A DNA stretch of 64,000 nucleotides from the NCBI GenBank assembly GCA_963727235.1, contig CAVSFZ010000012.1, positions 1-64,000 of the forward strand, written 5' to 3'. The stretch is from CAVPTL01 sp963727235 (lineage in GTDB: Bacteria; Actinomycetota; Thermoleophilia; Gaiellales; JAICJC01). Below the pieces are notes generated by a model. The model saw only the letters and a program-made list of their open reading frames with translations, searched no databases and was not told the origin of the DNA. Position numbers and translations under genes: made by a program. How positions within the stretch are numbered: the stretch's first letter is position 1; every line of letters starts with the position of its first letter. Shown piece by piece: positions 1 through 8,238 of this stretch.

Positions 1-49
1 GACGCCACCGTGGCGGGCCGCCAGTCTTGAGATATGAAGTCAGCCTGGG

Positions 50-1024
50 TCAGCCCATCCGGGCCTTCAGCTCCGTAATCCGGTCGATCGGGCCGGGGTC
101 AACACCCCGTTCGAGACCGGCGTAATAGCTGACCCAGTCCCCCTGCGCGACCAGGGAGAATGCCCGCGCCGCCGGGGTATCCCCGCGGGCGTCGACCACC
201 GCAGTTACCGCCGCGTCGCCCGCGATCAGTTCGCGGGCCGCATCCAGCATCGCCAGATTCGCGGGAAGCTGGGTCGCGTCACGCAGGAACACCGCCGAGA
301 AGTTCCCGCCACGGGCTCCGGCCCAGCCCTCGATCTCGTTGTGGCCGACCTCGGGGAATGCGTGACTGAAAGCGTGCATCTTCGCGTTCTCGTTCAGCTG
401 GGTCTTCCACCTGTAGGCCACCACCGCCAGCGGCCCGGCGCCGTAGATCAGCGGGATCGTGCTCGCCAGCGTGCGCCCGAGCTCTTGGGCAGCGTCCTGA
501 TCGGCCTGCTCGGCGCCCTCGGCGGCCTGGAGTGACAGCCCCTCGGGGGCAAGCCCTGCGATCGCCAGGGCCTCGATGGTGGCACCGAACAGGTAGCCCA
601 GGGCCGCGCGCGGGAACAACCCGCTGGGCACCTGTGCAAACGGCGATCCCCACTCCCCGGCCAGCTCACCCAAGCGGCCGCCGGCTCCCACCGCGAGCAC
701 GCTCGCGCCGCGATCGTGAGCCTGGCGGGCACAGGCCAGCGTCTCGGCCGTATCGCCCGAATAGCTGGTGCACACCACCAGCGTGCCGGGCCCCACGAAG
801 GTCGGCACCCCGAAACCGCGCACCCGCGTAACCGGCACCGGGCAATTGCCGGCGATGATTCCGCGCATCAGCTCGCCGCCCACCGCCGAGCCGCCCATCC
901 CCGCCAGCACCACTGCTGCCGGCATCGACAGACGCTCGCCGGCGGCCACGCCGATCCGCCCACCCTCACGCAGCTGCTCGGGGAGCTGCTCGATCGCCCC
1001 CCGGATGTTTTTACTGTCTACCAC
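50..1024 (-). CDS. Bifunctional phosphoglucose/phosphomannose isomerase family protein
   Basis: A 324-aa SIS-domain sugar isomerase, expected to interconvert glucose-6-P or mannose-6-P with fructose-6-P in the cytoplasm. The N-terminal SIS half shows the glycine-rich GMGGSAVGGE loop (about residue 42) and the phosphosugar-binding serines of CTSYSGDTAE (about 85). The C-terminal half has the HAFPEVGHNEIEGW segment typical of the PGI/PMI C-terminal domain, with its catalytic Glu/His. The GTG start overlaps the end of the upstream nucleotidyltransferase by 7 bp, so the two are translationally coupled. It is the last gene in view of a sugar-nucleotide operon. Which sugar is preferred cannot be read from the sequence. 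Confidence 0.88.
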   Translation of the reverse strand: MVDSKNIRGAIEQLPEQLREGGRIGVAAGERLSMPAAVVLAGMGGSAVGGELMRGIIAGNCPVPVTRVRGFGVPTFVGPGTLVVCTSYSGDTAETLACARQAHDRGASVLAVGAGGRLGELAGEWGSPFAQVPSGLFPRAALGYLFGATIEALAIAGLAPEGLSLQAAEGAEQADQDAAQELGRTLASTIPLIYGAGPLAVVAYRWKTQLNENAKMHAFSHAFPEVGHNEIEGWAGARGGNFSAVFLRDATQLPANLAMLDAARELIAGDAAVTAVVDARGDTPAARAFSLVAQGDWVSYYAGLERGVDPGPIDRITELKARMG

Positions 1025-1881
1025 ACCACTCCCTGGTGATTGACCACGGCATTCTCCACGATCGCACCGGACGGGACGCGTCCGTCCGCCAGCACCACCG
1101 ACCGGACAACCCGGGCGCCGCTGCCCACCTCGGCCCGCGGCCCGACCACCGAGCCGACAACCTGCGCCCCGGCGCCGATCACCGCAGCGGGGTCGACCAC
1201 CCCGTCTTCCCCGGCCGCTTCCAGGTTCGCTTCCAAAAACGATGCGGGCGTACCGATGTCGATCCAGCGGCAGTCCTGGGCCGACCCGTACAGGCCGTGG
1301 CCGACCAGCGTCGGAAACACCTCGCGCTCAATCGAAACCTCGCGTTCGGGCGGCACCGCGGCGAGCACATCGGGATCGAGCACGTACGTACCCGCGTTGA
1401 TCGTGTCGGCGGGCGGTACGCCGGAAGGCTTCTCCACGAACTCCGTGACCGCTCCGTCGGCCGCAGTCACCACCACCCCGTAGCGAGCGGGGTCGTCCAC
1501 CACGTGCAGTGCGAGCGTCGCGCGGGCGTTGCAGGCGTGATGGCGGGCGATCAGGGCGGTCAGATCGAGATCGGTGAGCACGTCGCCGTTACAGGCCACG
1601 AACGGCTGGGACAGCCCTCGCGAGGCCAGCGCGAGTGCCCCGGCCGTACCCAGTGGCTGGGATTCGACCACGTACTCCAGGCGATCACCGAAATGCTCGC
1701 GAATGCGATCGGGCTGGTAGCCGCACGCCAGGATCACCCGCTCGATGCCGTGCGCGGCGAGATGGTCGATCTGACGCTCCAAGAACGGCCGGTTGGCGAT
1801 CGGCAGCATCGCCTTTGGGACAGTGTCCGTGAGGGGCCGCAGGCGCGTGCCGAGACCGCCCACCAGGACCACGGCGATCAT
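1018..1881 (-). CDS. Sugar-1-phosphate nucleotidyltransferase (mannose-1-P guanylyltransferase-like)
   Basis: A 287-aa nucleotidyltransferase with the signature GGLGTRLRPLT at residues 8-18 and the activating lysine in the following PKAMLPI. The Rossmann-like catalytic domain covers about residues 1-230. The tail of short hydrophobic/glycine repeats (AAVIGAGAQVVGSVVGPRAEV and on) looks like a short left-handed beta-helix. The family makes NDP-sugars from NTP and sugar-1-phosphate. The neighbours, PGI/PMI and UDP-glucose dehydrogenase, suggest GDP-mannose or UDP/dTDP-glucose for polysaccharide synthesis. The ATG overlaps the ugd stop (ATGA). Nucleotide specificity is not settled. Confidence 0.85.
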   Translation of the reverse strand: MIAVVLVGGLGTRLRPLTDTVPKAMLPIANRPFLERQIDHLAAHGIERVILACGYQPDRIREHFGDRLEYVVESQPLGTAGALALASRGLSQPFVACNGDVLTDLDLTALIARHHACNARATLALHVVDDPARYGVVVTAADGAVTEFVEKPSGVPPADTINAGTYVLDPDVLAAVPPEREVSIEREVFPTLVGHGLYGSAQDCRWIDIGTPASFLEANLEAAGEDGVVDPAAVIGAGAQVVGSVVGPRAEVGSGARVVRSVVLADGRVPSGAIVENAVVNHQGVVW

Positions 1882-3242
1882 GCCGGCGCGGGCGATCCCG
1901 GAGGGGCGATCCGGGTGACATCGTCCGGATCGCTTGGTCGCCCCACCGACTCATACGCAAATCCCGCGGCACGGGCCGCGGCGGGGTCGAGCAGATTGCG
2001 GCCGTCCACGATCAGCGGCTGAGCCATCGCCTCCCGCACCGCCGGCGAGGCCAGCCCGCGGAACTCGTCCCACTCGGTCACGATCACGGCGGCGTCCGCC
2101 CCCGTCACCGCCTCCAGCATCGATCCGGCCCGCTCCACCTGGGGATGCAGCAGCTGGTCGGCGTTGGCCATCGCCACCGGGTCATATACCACCACCGTCG
2201 TCCCCTCGGCGCGCAGACGATCGCACAGCACCAGGCTGGCCGCCTCGCGCATGTCATCGGTATTGGCCTTGAACGCCAATCCCAGCACCGCCACACGGCG
2301 GCCGCGCAACGGCCCCAGGTGCTTCTCCAGCTTCCCGACCAGCCGGCGCTTCTGCAGCTCGTTGACCTCGATCACCGCCGTCAGCAGCTGGAAGTGGTAC
2401 CCCGTGTTCCCGGCCAGCTGCTTGAGCGCACGGACATCCTTGGGAAAGCACGACCCGCCGTAGCCGATTCCCGGCCGCAGGAAGTGCGGGCCGATGCGCG
2501 CGTCCAGGCCCATTCCCTGAGTCACGACGGAAACGTCGGCCCCCACCTCCTCGCACACGTTCGCGATCTCGTTGACGAACGAGATCTTGGCTGCCAGGAA
2601 GGCGTTGGAGGCATACTTGGTCATCTCTGCCGAGGCCACGTCGGTGCGGATCACGGGCGCATCGATGGTGGCGTACAGCGCCTCCACCGCATCGCCGTGG
2701 GTGGTGTCGTAGTCACCGATCACGATTCTGTCCGGGTGGGCGAAATCGGTCACCGCCCGGCCCTCGCGCAGAAACTCGGGGTTGGACACGTAGGCGATCC
2801 CGCGGCCGGCAGCCTCCAGCTCGTCCCGCAGCCGGTCGCCGGTACCGACCGGAACGGTGCTCTTCATCACCAATATCAGCTGTTCGGACGCCCCGGCGAG
2901 CTCGTCGATGACGGTGTGCACGCGCGACAGGTCGGCGTCACCGGAATGCATCTGGGGGGTATCCACACAGACGAACACGACCCGGCACGCCTCGACGATG
3001 GGATCGAGATCGAGCGTGAACCGGAGCCGATCGCGGTTTCGCTCCAGCACCGGTTCGACGTCCGGCTCGAAGATCGGCACCCTCCCGGAGCGCAGAGCCT
3101 CGATCCGGTCGGAATCGATGTCGCGGCAGATCACGTGGTGGCCGAGATCAGCGAAACAGACGGCGGTGACCAGTCCTACGTAGCCCACGCCGATGACGCC
3201 GATCGGAGGCCCACCGAGCGGGGCTTGGGAGTCGATGCTCAT
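1878..3242 (-). CDS. ugd: UDP-glucose 6-dehydrogenase
   Basis: A 454-aa member of the UDP-glucose/GDP-mannose dehydrogenase family, which oxidises a UDP-sugar twice with NAD+ to the uronic acid. It shows the N-terminal dinucleotide fold GVGYVGLVTA, the central NPEFLREG segment, and the catalytic cysteine C265 in GYGGSCFPKD. Length is normal (about 430-460). It lies 22 bp after an M20 peptidase gene and overlaps the nucleotidyltransferase by 4 bp. A -10-like TATACT lies upstream, so it may have its own promoter. UDP-glucose is the most likely substrate; UDP-ManNAc or GDP-mannose are alternatives. Confidence 0.9.
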   Translation of the reverse strand: MSIDSQAPLGGPPIGVIGVGYVGLVTAVCFADLGHHVICRDIDSDRIEALRSGRVPIFEPDVEPVLERNRDRLRFTLDLDPIVEACRVVFVCVDTPQMHSGDADLSRVHTVIDELAGASEQLILVMKSTVPVGTGDRLRDELEAAGRGIAYVSNPEFLREGRAVTDFAHPDRIVIGDYDTTHGDAVEALYATIDAPVIRTDVASAEMTKYASNAFLAAKISFVNEIANVCEEVGADVSVVTQGMGLDARIGPHFLRPGIGYGGSCFPKDVRALKQLAGNTGYHFQLLTAVIEVNELQKRRLVGKLEKHLGPLRGRRVAVLGLAFKANTDDMREAASLVLCDRLRAEGTTVVVYDPVAMANADQLLHPQVERAGSMLEAVTGADAAVIVTEWDEFRGLASPAVREAMAQPLIVDGRNLLDPAAARAAGFAYESVGRPSDPDDVTRIAPPGSPAPA

Positions 3243-3254
3243 CGGTGGTGGGTG

Positions 3255-3260
3255 AGTATA
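3255..3260 (-). promoter_or_regulatory. Putative -10 box (TATACT) for ugd
   Basis: On the minus strand TATACT lies 12 nt before the ugd ATG, in the 22-bp gap after the M20 peptidase gene. No good -35 hexamer is visible at 17 bp. The call rests on the -10 match alone. Confidence 0.35.
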
Positions 3261-3264
3261 GGGA

Positions 3265-4371
3265 TCATGGAGCGTCGATTGCCGCCGCTCGGGCCAGGAA
3301 GTCTGTCAGCGCACGGCGGTAGATGTGCAGGGATTCGATCTCGACGTACTCGTCAGGTCCGTGGTGGCCGGCCCCGACCGGCCCGAACTCGACGCTGGGC
3401 ACGCCCCGATTGAGAAACACGGCGGCGTCCGAGGCGCCGTCGCGGCCGACCGCTTTGGCGGGCCGGTCACCGGCAGCCACCGCCTGCAGCAACGCGGTCA
3501 CATGGCTCGACTCAGGATCGAGATCGGCGGCCGCCACGTGGTAGATCGGCTCGACCGAGACGCCGAGGCCACGCACCTGGAAGAGGATCTCCTCCGGATC
3601 CTGCCCCGGCAGGTAGCGGATGTCCAGGTCGACGCTGCACTGGTCGGGGACGCGGTTAACGGCGTCGCCGCCGCTGATGCGGCCGAGATTCACGGTCGGG
3701 CCGGCGGTGAACAATGGAGATCGGGCCTGGGTGAACGGCAGTGCGGCCACACGCGTGGTCAGCTCGACGGCTTTCACAACCGCGTTTTCGCCCAGCCAGG
3801 GAGTCGAGCCGTGGGCCGAACGGCCACGCACGTCGAGCCGCAGCACCAGTGCGCCCTTGGCCTGGACGCCCACATCCAGGTCGGTGGGCTCGCCGCACAC
3901 CACGAACTCCCCGACATGGCCGGCGTCGGCGAGCCGCGCGGTTGCCTTGAGATCGTGCGAGCGCGCTTCCGACTCCTCGTCGGGGACGATCAGGAGCTGC
4001 ACGCGAACTGACCGGCCGTGATCGGGGACGGCCGCGAAATCCGCCAGCGCCGCCAGCATCGCCGCCAGTGCGCCCTTCATGTCATAGCTGCCGCGGCCGT
4101 ACAGACGTCCGGCCCGCCGGCGGGGGACGAACTGCGCCGGATCACCGGGGACGACGTCAACGTGACTTGCCCACACGATCGTGCGATCCCCTTCGCCGAC
4201 GGTCGCGATCACCGATGGACGGCCGTCCAACTCGACCACCTGAAGGTCGATTCCCTGGGCCTCGATCCACCCCTCGATGAACGCGACGGCATCGCGGATG
4301 CCCTCCGGGCGCGAGGTGTCAAAGGCAATCAGCCGCTCGGCCAGCGCCAGCTCGTCGATGATGGTCACCAT
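3265..4371 (-). CDS. M20 family metallopeptidase (ArgE/DapE/ACY1-like)
   Basis: A 368-aa di-zinc amidohydrolase/peptidase of the M20 family. Metal ligands and catalytic residues are visible in order: His in ASHVDVVPGD, bridging Asp in GRGSYDMKG, Glu pair in PDEESE, Glu in CGEPTD, and a C-terminal His in GAGHHGPDEYVEIE. The dimerisation-domain motif RGRSAHGSTPWLGENA is present. I chose ATG 4371 (VTIIDELALAERL follows); an upstream extension exists but is unlike the family and crosses the divergent promoter region. Substrate (N-acyl amino acid, succinyl-DAP or peptide) is unknown. It is divergent from an FAD oxidase and upstream of ugd. Confidence 0.82.
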   Translation of the reverse strand: MVTIIDELALAERLIAFDTSRPEGIRDAVAFIEGWIEAQGIDLQVVELDGRPSVIATVGEGDRTIVWASHVDVVPGDPAQFVPRRRAGRLYGRGSYDMKGALAAMLAALADFAAVPDHGRSVRVQLLIVPDEESEARSHDLKATARLADAGHVGEFVVCGEPTDLDVGVQAKGALVLRLDVRGRSAHGSTPWLGENAVVKAVELTTRVAALPFTQARSPLFTAGPTVNLGRISGGDAVNRVPDQCSVDLDIRYLPGQDPEEILFQVRGLGVSVEPIYHVAAADLDPESSHVTALLQAVAAGDRPAKAVGRDGASDAAVFLNRGVPSVEFGPVGAGHHGPDEYVEIESLHIYRRALTDFLARAAAIDAP

Positions 4372-4406
4372 CCGATTCTGGCAGAGGCGATAGCCTTCGC
4401 GCCCCG
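4372..4406. promoter_or_regulatory. Divergent promoter region, M20 peptidase / FAD oxidase
   Basis: These 35 bp separate two divergent genes. On plus, TAGCCT lies 10 nt before the ATG of the FAD oxidase. On minus, CAGAAT (preceded by TGC, extended -10 style) lies 3 nt before the M20 ATG and 6 nt before the next codon, a GTG that could be the true leaderless start. No Shine-Dalgarno sequence is seen on either side. Confidence 0.4.
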
Positions 4407-5603
4407 ATGAGCGAACCGTCACTGTGGCAGCAGCTGGGTGAACCGACGGCCTATCCCTCCGTCACCGGTGACCTGGCCGCCGACGTGCTGGTGGTCGGCG
4501 CCGGGGTCACCGGGTGTGCGTGTGCGGGAAGGCTTGCACGTCGAGGTCTGAACGTCGCTGTGCTGGAGGGGCGCGAGGTGGCGGCGGGAGCCAGCGGGCG
4601 AAACGGCGCGTTCGCCTCCACCGGCACCGCGCTGGGATTCGACACCCTGATCGATCGGGTCGGGCTCGACACCGCGGTTGACCTGCACCGTCTCACCGAA
4701 TCGGCCATGACCGACATGGTCAGGCTCGCGAGCGCGGCCGGCGCCGCCTCGACGGTGCGCACAACAGGCAGTGTGTGGCTCGCCGCCGAGGACGAGGTCG
4801 AAGCGCTCACAACCGCTGTCACGGCGATGGCCGACGCCGGTATCCGCTGCCGGATCGACGGGGACGCCCTGCCGGATCGGCTCAGGCGCTGGTATCGCCT
4901 GGCGGCTGTGGTCGACGCCGATGGAGCGCTGCTGCCCGCGGAATGGGTGCGGGCACTCGCCCGCACCGCCGCAGCCGAAGGAACGACCATCTACGAGCGC
5001 AGTCCGGTTTCCACAATCGCACCCGACGCGAAGGGCTGGACTCTGGCTCTGCCAGGGGGCCGCACCGCCCACGCGCCCGTCGCCGTGATCGCCTGCGACG
5101 GGCTGATTCCCGCTCTGCTGCCCGAGCTCGACCAGATCGTCCACCCGGTGCGGGGGCAGGTGCTCGCGACCGAACCGCTGGAACACAGCGTCATCACGCG
5201 GCCCACCCACTCCGACCACGGCTTCTACTACTACCGGCCCACCCGGGACGGCCGAGTAGCCCTGGGCGGCGGCCGCAACACTGATCTGGACGCCGAGTAC
5301 ACCGATCGGGAAGAGACGACTCCGACGATTCAGGCGGCGCTGGACACGTTCCTGGAAGAGCGGCTCGGCATCCCCGCCACCCGCGTCGCCCACCGCTGGG
5401 CGGGGATCATGGGCTTCTCGGCTGACATGTTGCCGGTGATCGGCGAGCTGCCGGGACGTCCAGGCCTCTGGGTGTGCGGAGGCTACAGCGGAGTCGGCAA
5501 CGTGCCCGGTTTCGCCTACGGGCGGCTGATTGCCGATCGCATCACCGGAGCCGCCCACACCTCGGTGTCGCGTGCGCTGGACATCTCGCGCTTCGGTGAA
5601 TAA
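4407..5603 (+). CDS. FAD-dependent amine/amino-acid oxidoreductase (DAO family, PuuB-like)
   Basis: A 398-aa FAD-binding oxidoreductase of the DAO superfamily. The N-terminal Rossmann motif is VVGAGVTGCACAGRLARRG (about residues 28-46), followed by VLEGREVAAGASGRNGAF, typical of glycine oxidase and gamma-glutamylputrescine oxidase relatives. The C-terminal part RWAGIMGFSADMLPVIG followed by CGGYSGVGN matches the FAD-contacting end of PuuB-like proteins. It probably oxidises an amine or amino acid with release of ammonia; the substrate is not determinable. The last codons and TAA stop lie inside a palindromic repeat (5595-5627). Confidence 0.82.
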   Translation: MSEPSLWQQLGEPTAYPSVTGDLAADVLVVGAGVTGCACAGRLARRGLNVAVLEGREVAAGASGRNGAFASTGTALGFDTLIDRVGLDTAVDLHRLTESAMTDMVRLASAAGAASTVRTTGSVWLAAEDEVEALTTAVTAMADAGIRCRIDGDALPDRLRRWYRLAAVVDADGALLPAEWVRALARTAAAEGTTIYERSPVSTIAPDAKGWTLALPGGRTAHAPVAVIACDGLIPALLPELDQIVHPVRGQVLATEPLEHSVITRPTHSDHGFYYYRPTRDGRVALGGGRNTDLDAEYTDREETTPTIQAALDTFLEERLGIPATRVAHRWAGIMGFSADMLPVIGELPGRPGLWVCGGYSGVGNVPGFAYGRLIADRITGAAHTSVSRALDISRFGE

Positions 5604-5627
5604 CGGTGCCGGGCACCGTTATTCACC
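5595..5627. repeat. Palindromic repeat copy 1 (C-linker type)
   Basis: A perfect 33-bp palindrome around one central G: outer GG, TGAATAA, linker C, GGTGCC, then the mirror image. It contains the TAA stop of the FAD oxidase (5601-5603). It is the first of a tandem pair in the 73-bp convergent gap with atpC, so it could also act as a bidirectional terminator hairpin. Confidence 0.95.
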
Positions 5628-5645
5628 GCGTCCTACGCCTCAGGG
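5628..5645. repeat. Conserved 18-bp element next to palindromes (copy A)
   Basis: GCGTCCTACGCCTCAGGG lies between the two palindromes here. A copy with one mismatch is at 31053-31070, beside the other tandem pair. It is non-coding at both places. Confidence 0.7.
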
Positions 5646-5650
5646 GTCTG

Positions 5651-5685
5651 TCTGAATAATTGGTGCCTGGCACCAATTATTCAGA
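5651..5685. repeat. Palindromic repeat copy 2 (TT-linker type)
   Basis: A perfect 35-bp palindrome centred on T5668: TCTGAATAA, linker TT, GGTGCC, T, then the mirror image. The minus-strand atpC gene ends inside it (stop at 5677-5679), so its last two residues, Ser-Glu, are encoded by the repeat. Confidence 0.95.
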
Positions 5686-6081
5686 AGCGGCGACGAGGGC
5701 TTCTGCGAAGGCCAGCTCGCGCTGGGCGTGTTCCAGGTCGCCGGCTTCGGCTGCTTCCACAGCGGCCAGGGCCTGCTCCAGCCGCGACCTGGCTTCGGCG
5801 CTGTCGATCCGGTCGGATGACACCGCCTCGCCGACCAGCACCAGCGCGCGGTTCTCGCGCACCTGGAGGAATCCGGCCGAGGTGGCATACCGGTGCACGG
5901 CACCGCCCGCGTCGATGATGCGCAGCTCGCCGGCGTTCAGGAGCGACACCAGCGGAGCGTGGTTTGCCAGGATGCCGAGCTTGCCGGCCGCCCCAGGGGC
6001 GATCACCTGCTGGGCATCGTCAGCGTAGGCCGCGCCCTCGGGCGTGATCAGCTCGACCGGATAGGGGGTGTACTCGGCCAT
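5677..6081 (-). CDS. atpC: ATP synthase F1 epsilon subunit
   Basis: A 134-aa epsilon subunit, part of the F1 central stalk. The N-terminal beta-sandwich has the family hallmark GKLGILANHAPLVSLLNAGEL (about residues 35-55), followed by two C-terminal helices rich in Ala/Glu (residues about 90-134). It starts 2 nt after the atpD stop, the usual atpDC arrangement. The 3' end is unusual: the final codons and stop lie within a 35-bp palindrome, so the native C-terminus may have been altered by the repeat. Confidence 0.95.
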   Translation of the reverse strand: MAEYTPYPVELITPEGAAYADDAQQVIAPGAAGKLGILANHAPLVSLLNAGELRIIDAGGAVHRYATSAGFLQVRENRALVLVGEAVSSDRIDSAEARSRLEQALAAVEAAEAGDLEHAQRELAFAEALVAASE

Positions 6082-6083
6082 GC

Positions 6084-7526
6084 CTAGACGGCCGCGGTCT
6101 TCATCTGCTCGCCCGCTGCCTGGGCTTCCTCGATCGTGCCGACCAGGTAGAAGGCCTGCTCAGGCAGCTCATCGTGCTTGCCCTCCAGGATCTCGGCGAA
6201 CGACCGGATGGTGTCCTCGAGCTTGACGTACTTGCCCGGGGTGCCGGTGAACTGCTCGGCCACGAAGAACGGCTGCGACAGGAACCGCTCGACCTTGCGG
6301 GCGCGCTGGACGACCACCTTGTCCTCGTCGGACAGCTCGTCCATACCGAGGATGGCGATGATGTCCTGCAGGTCCTTGTAGCGCTGCAGCACCTGCTGCA
6401 CCTGAGTGGCAACCCGATAGTGCTCGTCCGAGACGACTCCGGGCTGGAGGATGCGCGAGCTGGAATCGAGCGGATCCACGGCGGGATAGATGCCCTTCTC
6501 CGAAATCGACCGGGAGAGCACCGTGGTGGCATCGAGATGGGCGAACGACGCGGCCGGAGCCGGGTCGGTGAGGTCGTCGGCCGGCACGTAGATGGCCTGC
6601 ACGGACGTGATCGATCCCTTGTTGGTCGAGGTGATGCGCTCCTGCAACTGGCCCATCTCGGTGGCCAGCGTGGGCTGGTACCCCACGGCGCTGGGCATGC
6701 GGCCCAGCAGCGCCGACACCTCGGATCCGGCCTGCACGAAGCGGAAGATGTTGTCGATGAACAGCAGCACGTCCTGACCCTGCTGGTCGCGGAAGTACTC
6801 GGCCATCGTCAGTGCCGACAGGCCCACTCGCAGGCGGGCGCCGGGCGGCTCGTTCATCTGGCCGTACACCAGCGCGGTCTTGGAGATCACGCCGGACTCG
6901 GTCATCTCGAGGTAGAGGTCGTTGCCCTCGCGGGTGCGCTCCCCCACTCCTGCGAACACCGACAGGCCGCCGTGCTCGGAGGCGATGTTGTTGATCAGCT
7001 CCTGAATCAGCACGGTCTTGCCCACGCCGGCGCCGCCGAACAGGCCGACCTTGCCGCCCTTGACGTACGGCGCCAGCAGGTCGATCACCTTGATGCCGGT
7101 CTCGAAGATCTCGACCGTCGGCGACAGGTCTTCGAAGGTCGGCGGGTCGCGGTGGATCTGCCAGCGCTCACCATCGGGAAGCGGCTCGCCCTTGTCCACC
7201 GGCTCACCCAGCACGTTGAAGATCCGGCCCAGTGTGACCTCGCCGACCGGCACCGTGATCGGGCCGCCGGTGTCGATCACATCCAGCCCACGTGAGAGAC
7301 CGTCGGTCGCATCCATCGCAATCGCGCGCACCCGGCCGTCGCCGACGTGCTGCTGCACCTCGGCCACCAAGGTCGTCACCGAGTCCGAACCGTCGGTGGA
7401 CGGCAGCTGGATCTTGAGCGCGTTGTAGATGGAGGGCAGCTCGCCCTGAAACACCGCATCGATCACGACGCCACGGATCTCGACGATCGTCCCAACGCTC
7501 CCGGCCTGGCCGTTCTCACCCGTCAT
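6084..7526 (-). CDS. atpD: ATP synthase F1 beta subunit
   Basis: A 480-aa catalytic beta subunit. It shows the Walker A loop GGAGVGKTVLIQELI (about residue 164), the catalytic Glu in AGVGERTREGNDLY, the DELSDEDK segment of the C-terminal domain (canonical DELSEEDK), and the ALLGRMPSAVGYQPTLATEMG stretch. Length is normal. It is split from atpA/atpG by about 8 kb of transport and regulatory genes on the same strand. A 102-bp upstream gap with a TAGAAT -10 suggests that atpDC have their own promoter. Confidence 0.98.
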   Translation of the reverse strand: MTGENGQAGSVGTIVEIRGVVIDAVFQGELPSIYNALKIQLPSTDGSDSVTTLVAEVQQHVGDGRVRAIAMDATDGLSRGLDVIDTGGPITVPVGEVTLGRIFNVLGEPVDKGEPLPDGERWQIHRDPPTFEDLSPTVEIFETGIKVIDLLAPYVKGGKVGLFGGAGVGKTVLIQELINNIASEHGGLSVFAGVGERTREGNDLYLEMTESGVISKTALVYGQMNEPPGARLRVGLSALTMAEYFRDQQGQDVLLFIDNIFRFVQAGSEVSALLGRMPSAVGYQPTLATEMGQLQERITSTNKGSITSVQAIYVPADDLTDPAPAASFAHLDATTVLSRSISEKGIYPAVDPLDSSSRILQPGVVSDEHYRVATQVQQVLQRYKDLQDIIAILGMDELSDEDKVVVQRARKVERFLSQPFFVAEQFTGTPGKYVKLEDTIRSFAEILEGKHDELPEQAFYLVGTIEEAQAAGEQMKTAAV

Positions 7527-7577
7527 GTGACTCCCTTGTGACTCCGCTTCAGCACTGAAATTGCAGTAAGGAAGCCG

Positions 7578-7583
7578 ATTCTA
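7578..7583 (-). promoter_or_regulatory. Putative -10 box (TAGAAT) for atpDC
   Basis: On the minus strand TAGAAT lies about 50 nt before the atpD ATG, in the 102-bp gap after the zinc-finger protein gene. The -35 at 17 bp is weak (ACCGGC). A short palindrome, TTTCAGAAA, overlaps the spacer. An independent promoter is expected because atpDC are detached from the rest of the operon. Confidence 0.4.
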
Positions 7584-7628
7584 CCAGCGTTTCTGAAACC
7601 GCCGGTACGGGAGATCGTGACATCCGTT

Positions 7629-8123
7629 TCAGAGGCTCAAGCGACCCGGCGTGCGCCACACCACGGGGATCACCGCGCCGGGCAGGCCCTTCGCCCGCCG
7701 CACCTGGGCGAGCTGTTCGAGCTGCGTCGGCGTGAACGACGCGAGCGTCGTCTGCCCGCCCAGCTGCTGCGGCTGCACCGGATCTGACAGCTTGGTGGTG
7801 CTCTGCACCAGCGCGAACATCACCACCGCCGCGGCACCGACCATCTGCAGCGCAAAACGCCGCCGGAGGGGCGCCCGCGATCGGCGAGCCGGCCGAGACG
7901 CGCTCACAAGCACGGGAGCACCCACCCAATCCGGCGCCTCCGCCGTCGGTGCGTCGCGCAGCTCGGCGGTCATCGAAACCACCGCATCATGGAACCGACG
8001 GCACTCGTGGCACACCACCAGATGGCGATGAGCGGACGCCAGCTCGAGCTCGGAGGCACCGCCGTCGAGGTGTGCCGAAACAACACCTCGGGTGGCAACG
8101 CACGCTGGGGATCGGGAATTCAT
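7629..8123 (-). CDS. Zinc-finger anti-sigma-like membrane protein
   Basis: A 164-aa protein. The N-terminus has the anti-sigma zinc-finger pattern: C8, then H34-x3-C38-x2-C41 within SAHLDGGASELELASAHRHLVVCHECRRF. One membrane segment (about 90-107) follows a basic stretch (RRSRAPLRRR). The outer part (about 108-164) is unlike anything I recognise. Family members bind an ECF sigma factor at the membrane, but no sigma-factor gene lies beside it, so a partner would have to be elsewhere. The minus-strand ATG is preceded by GAGGAAG. It sits between dppF and atpD, and its involvement with either is unknown. Confidence 0.6.
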   Translation of the reverse strand: MNSRSPACVATRGVVSAHLDGGASELELASAHRHLVVCHECRRFHDAVVSMTAELRDAPTAEAPDWVGAPVLVSASRPARRSRAPLRRRFALQMVGAAAVVMFALVQSTTKLSDPVQPQQLGGQTTLASFTPTQLEQLAQVRRAKGLPGAVIPVVWRTPGRLSL

Positions 8124-8208
8124 CAGCTGGACTTCCTCACGAGCGGTGAGACAAACGGAGCCGTTCCGACGTCACTGCGACGTAGTTTGGTACGTACAAT
8201 AGGACGAC

Positions 8209-8238
8209 AGCGTCCCTACCAAGGTTGGTAGGAACGCT
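8209..8238 (-). terminator. Stem-loop after the dpp operon
   Basis: An inverted repeat with arms AGCGT and CCTACCAA, mirrored as TTGGTAGG and ACGCT, with one mismatch and a 2-nt centre. It starts right after the dppF stop on the minus strand. There is no U-run, so it could be a non-canonical terminator, an mRNA 3' stabiliser, or an operator for the next gene, whose TATTGT -10-like box lies just downstream. Confidence 0.5.
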
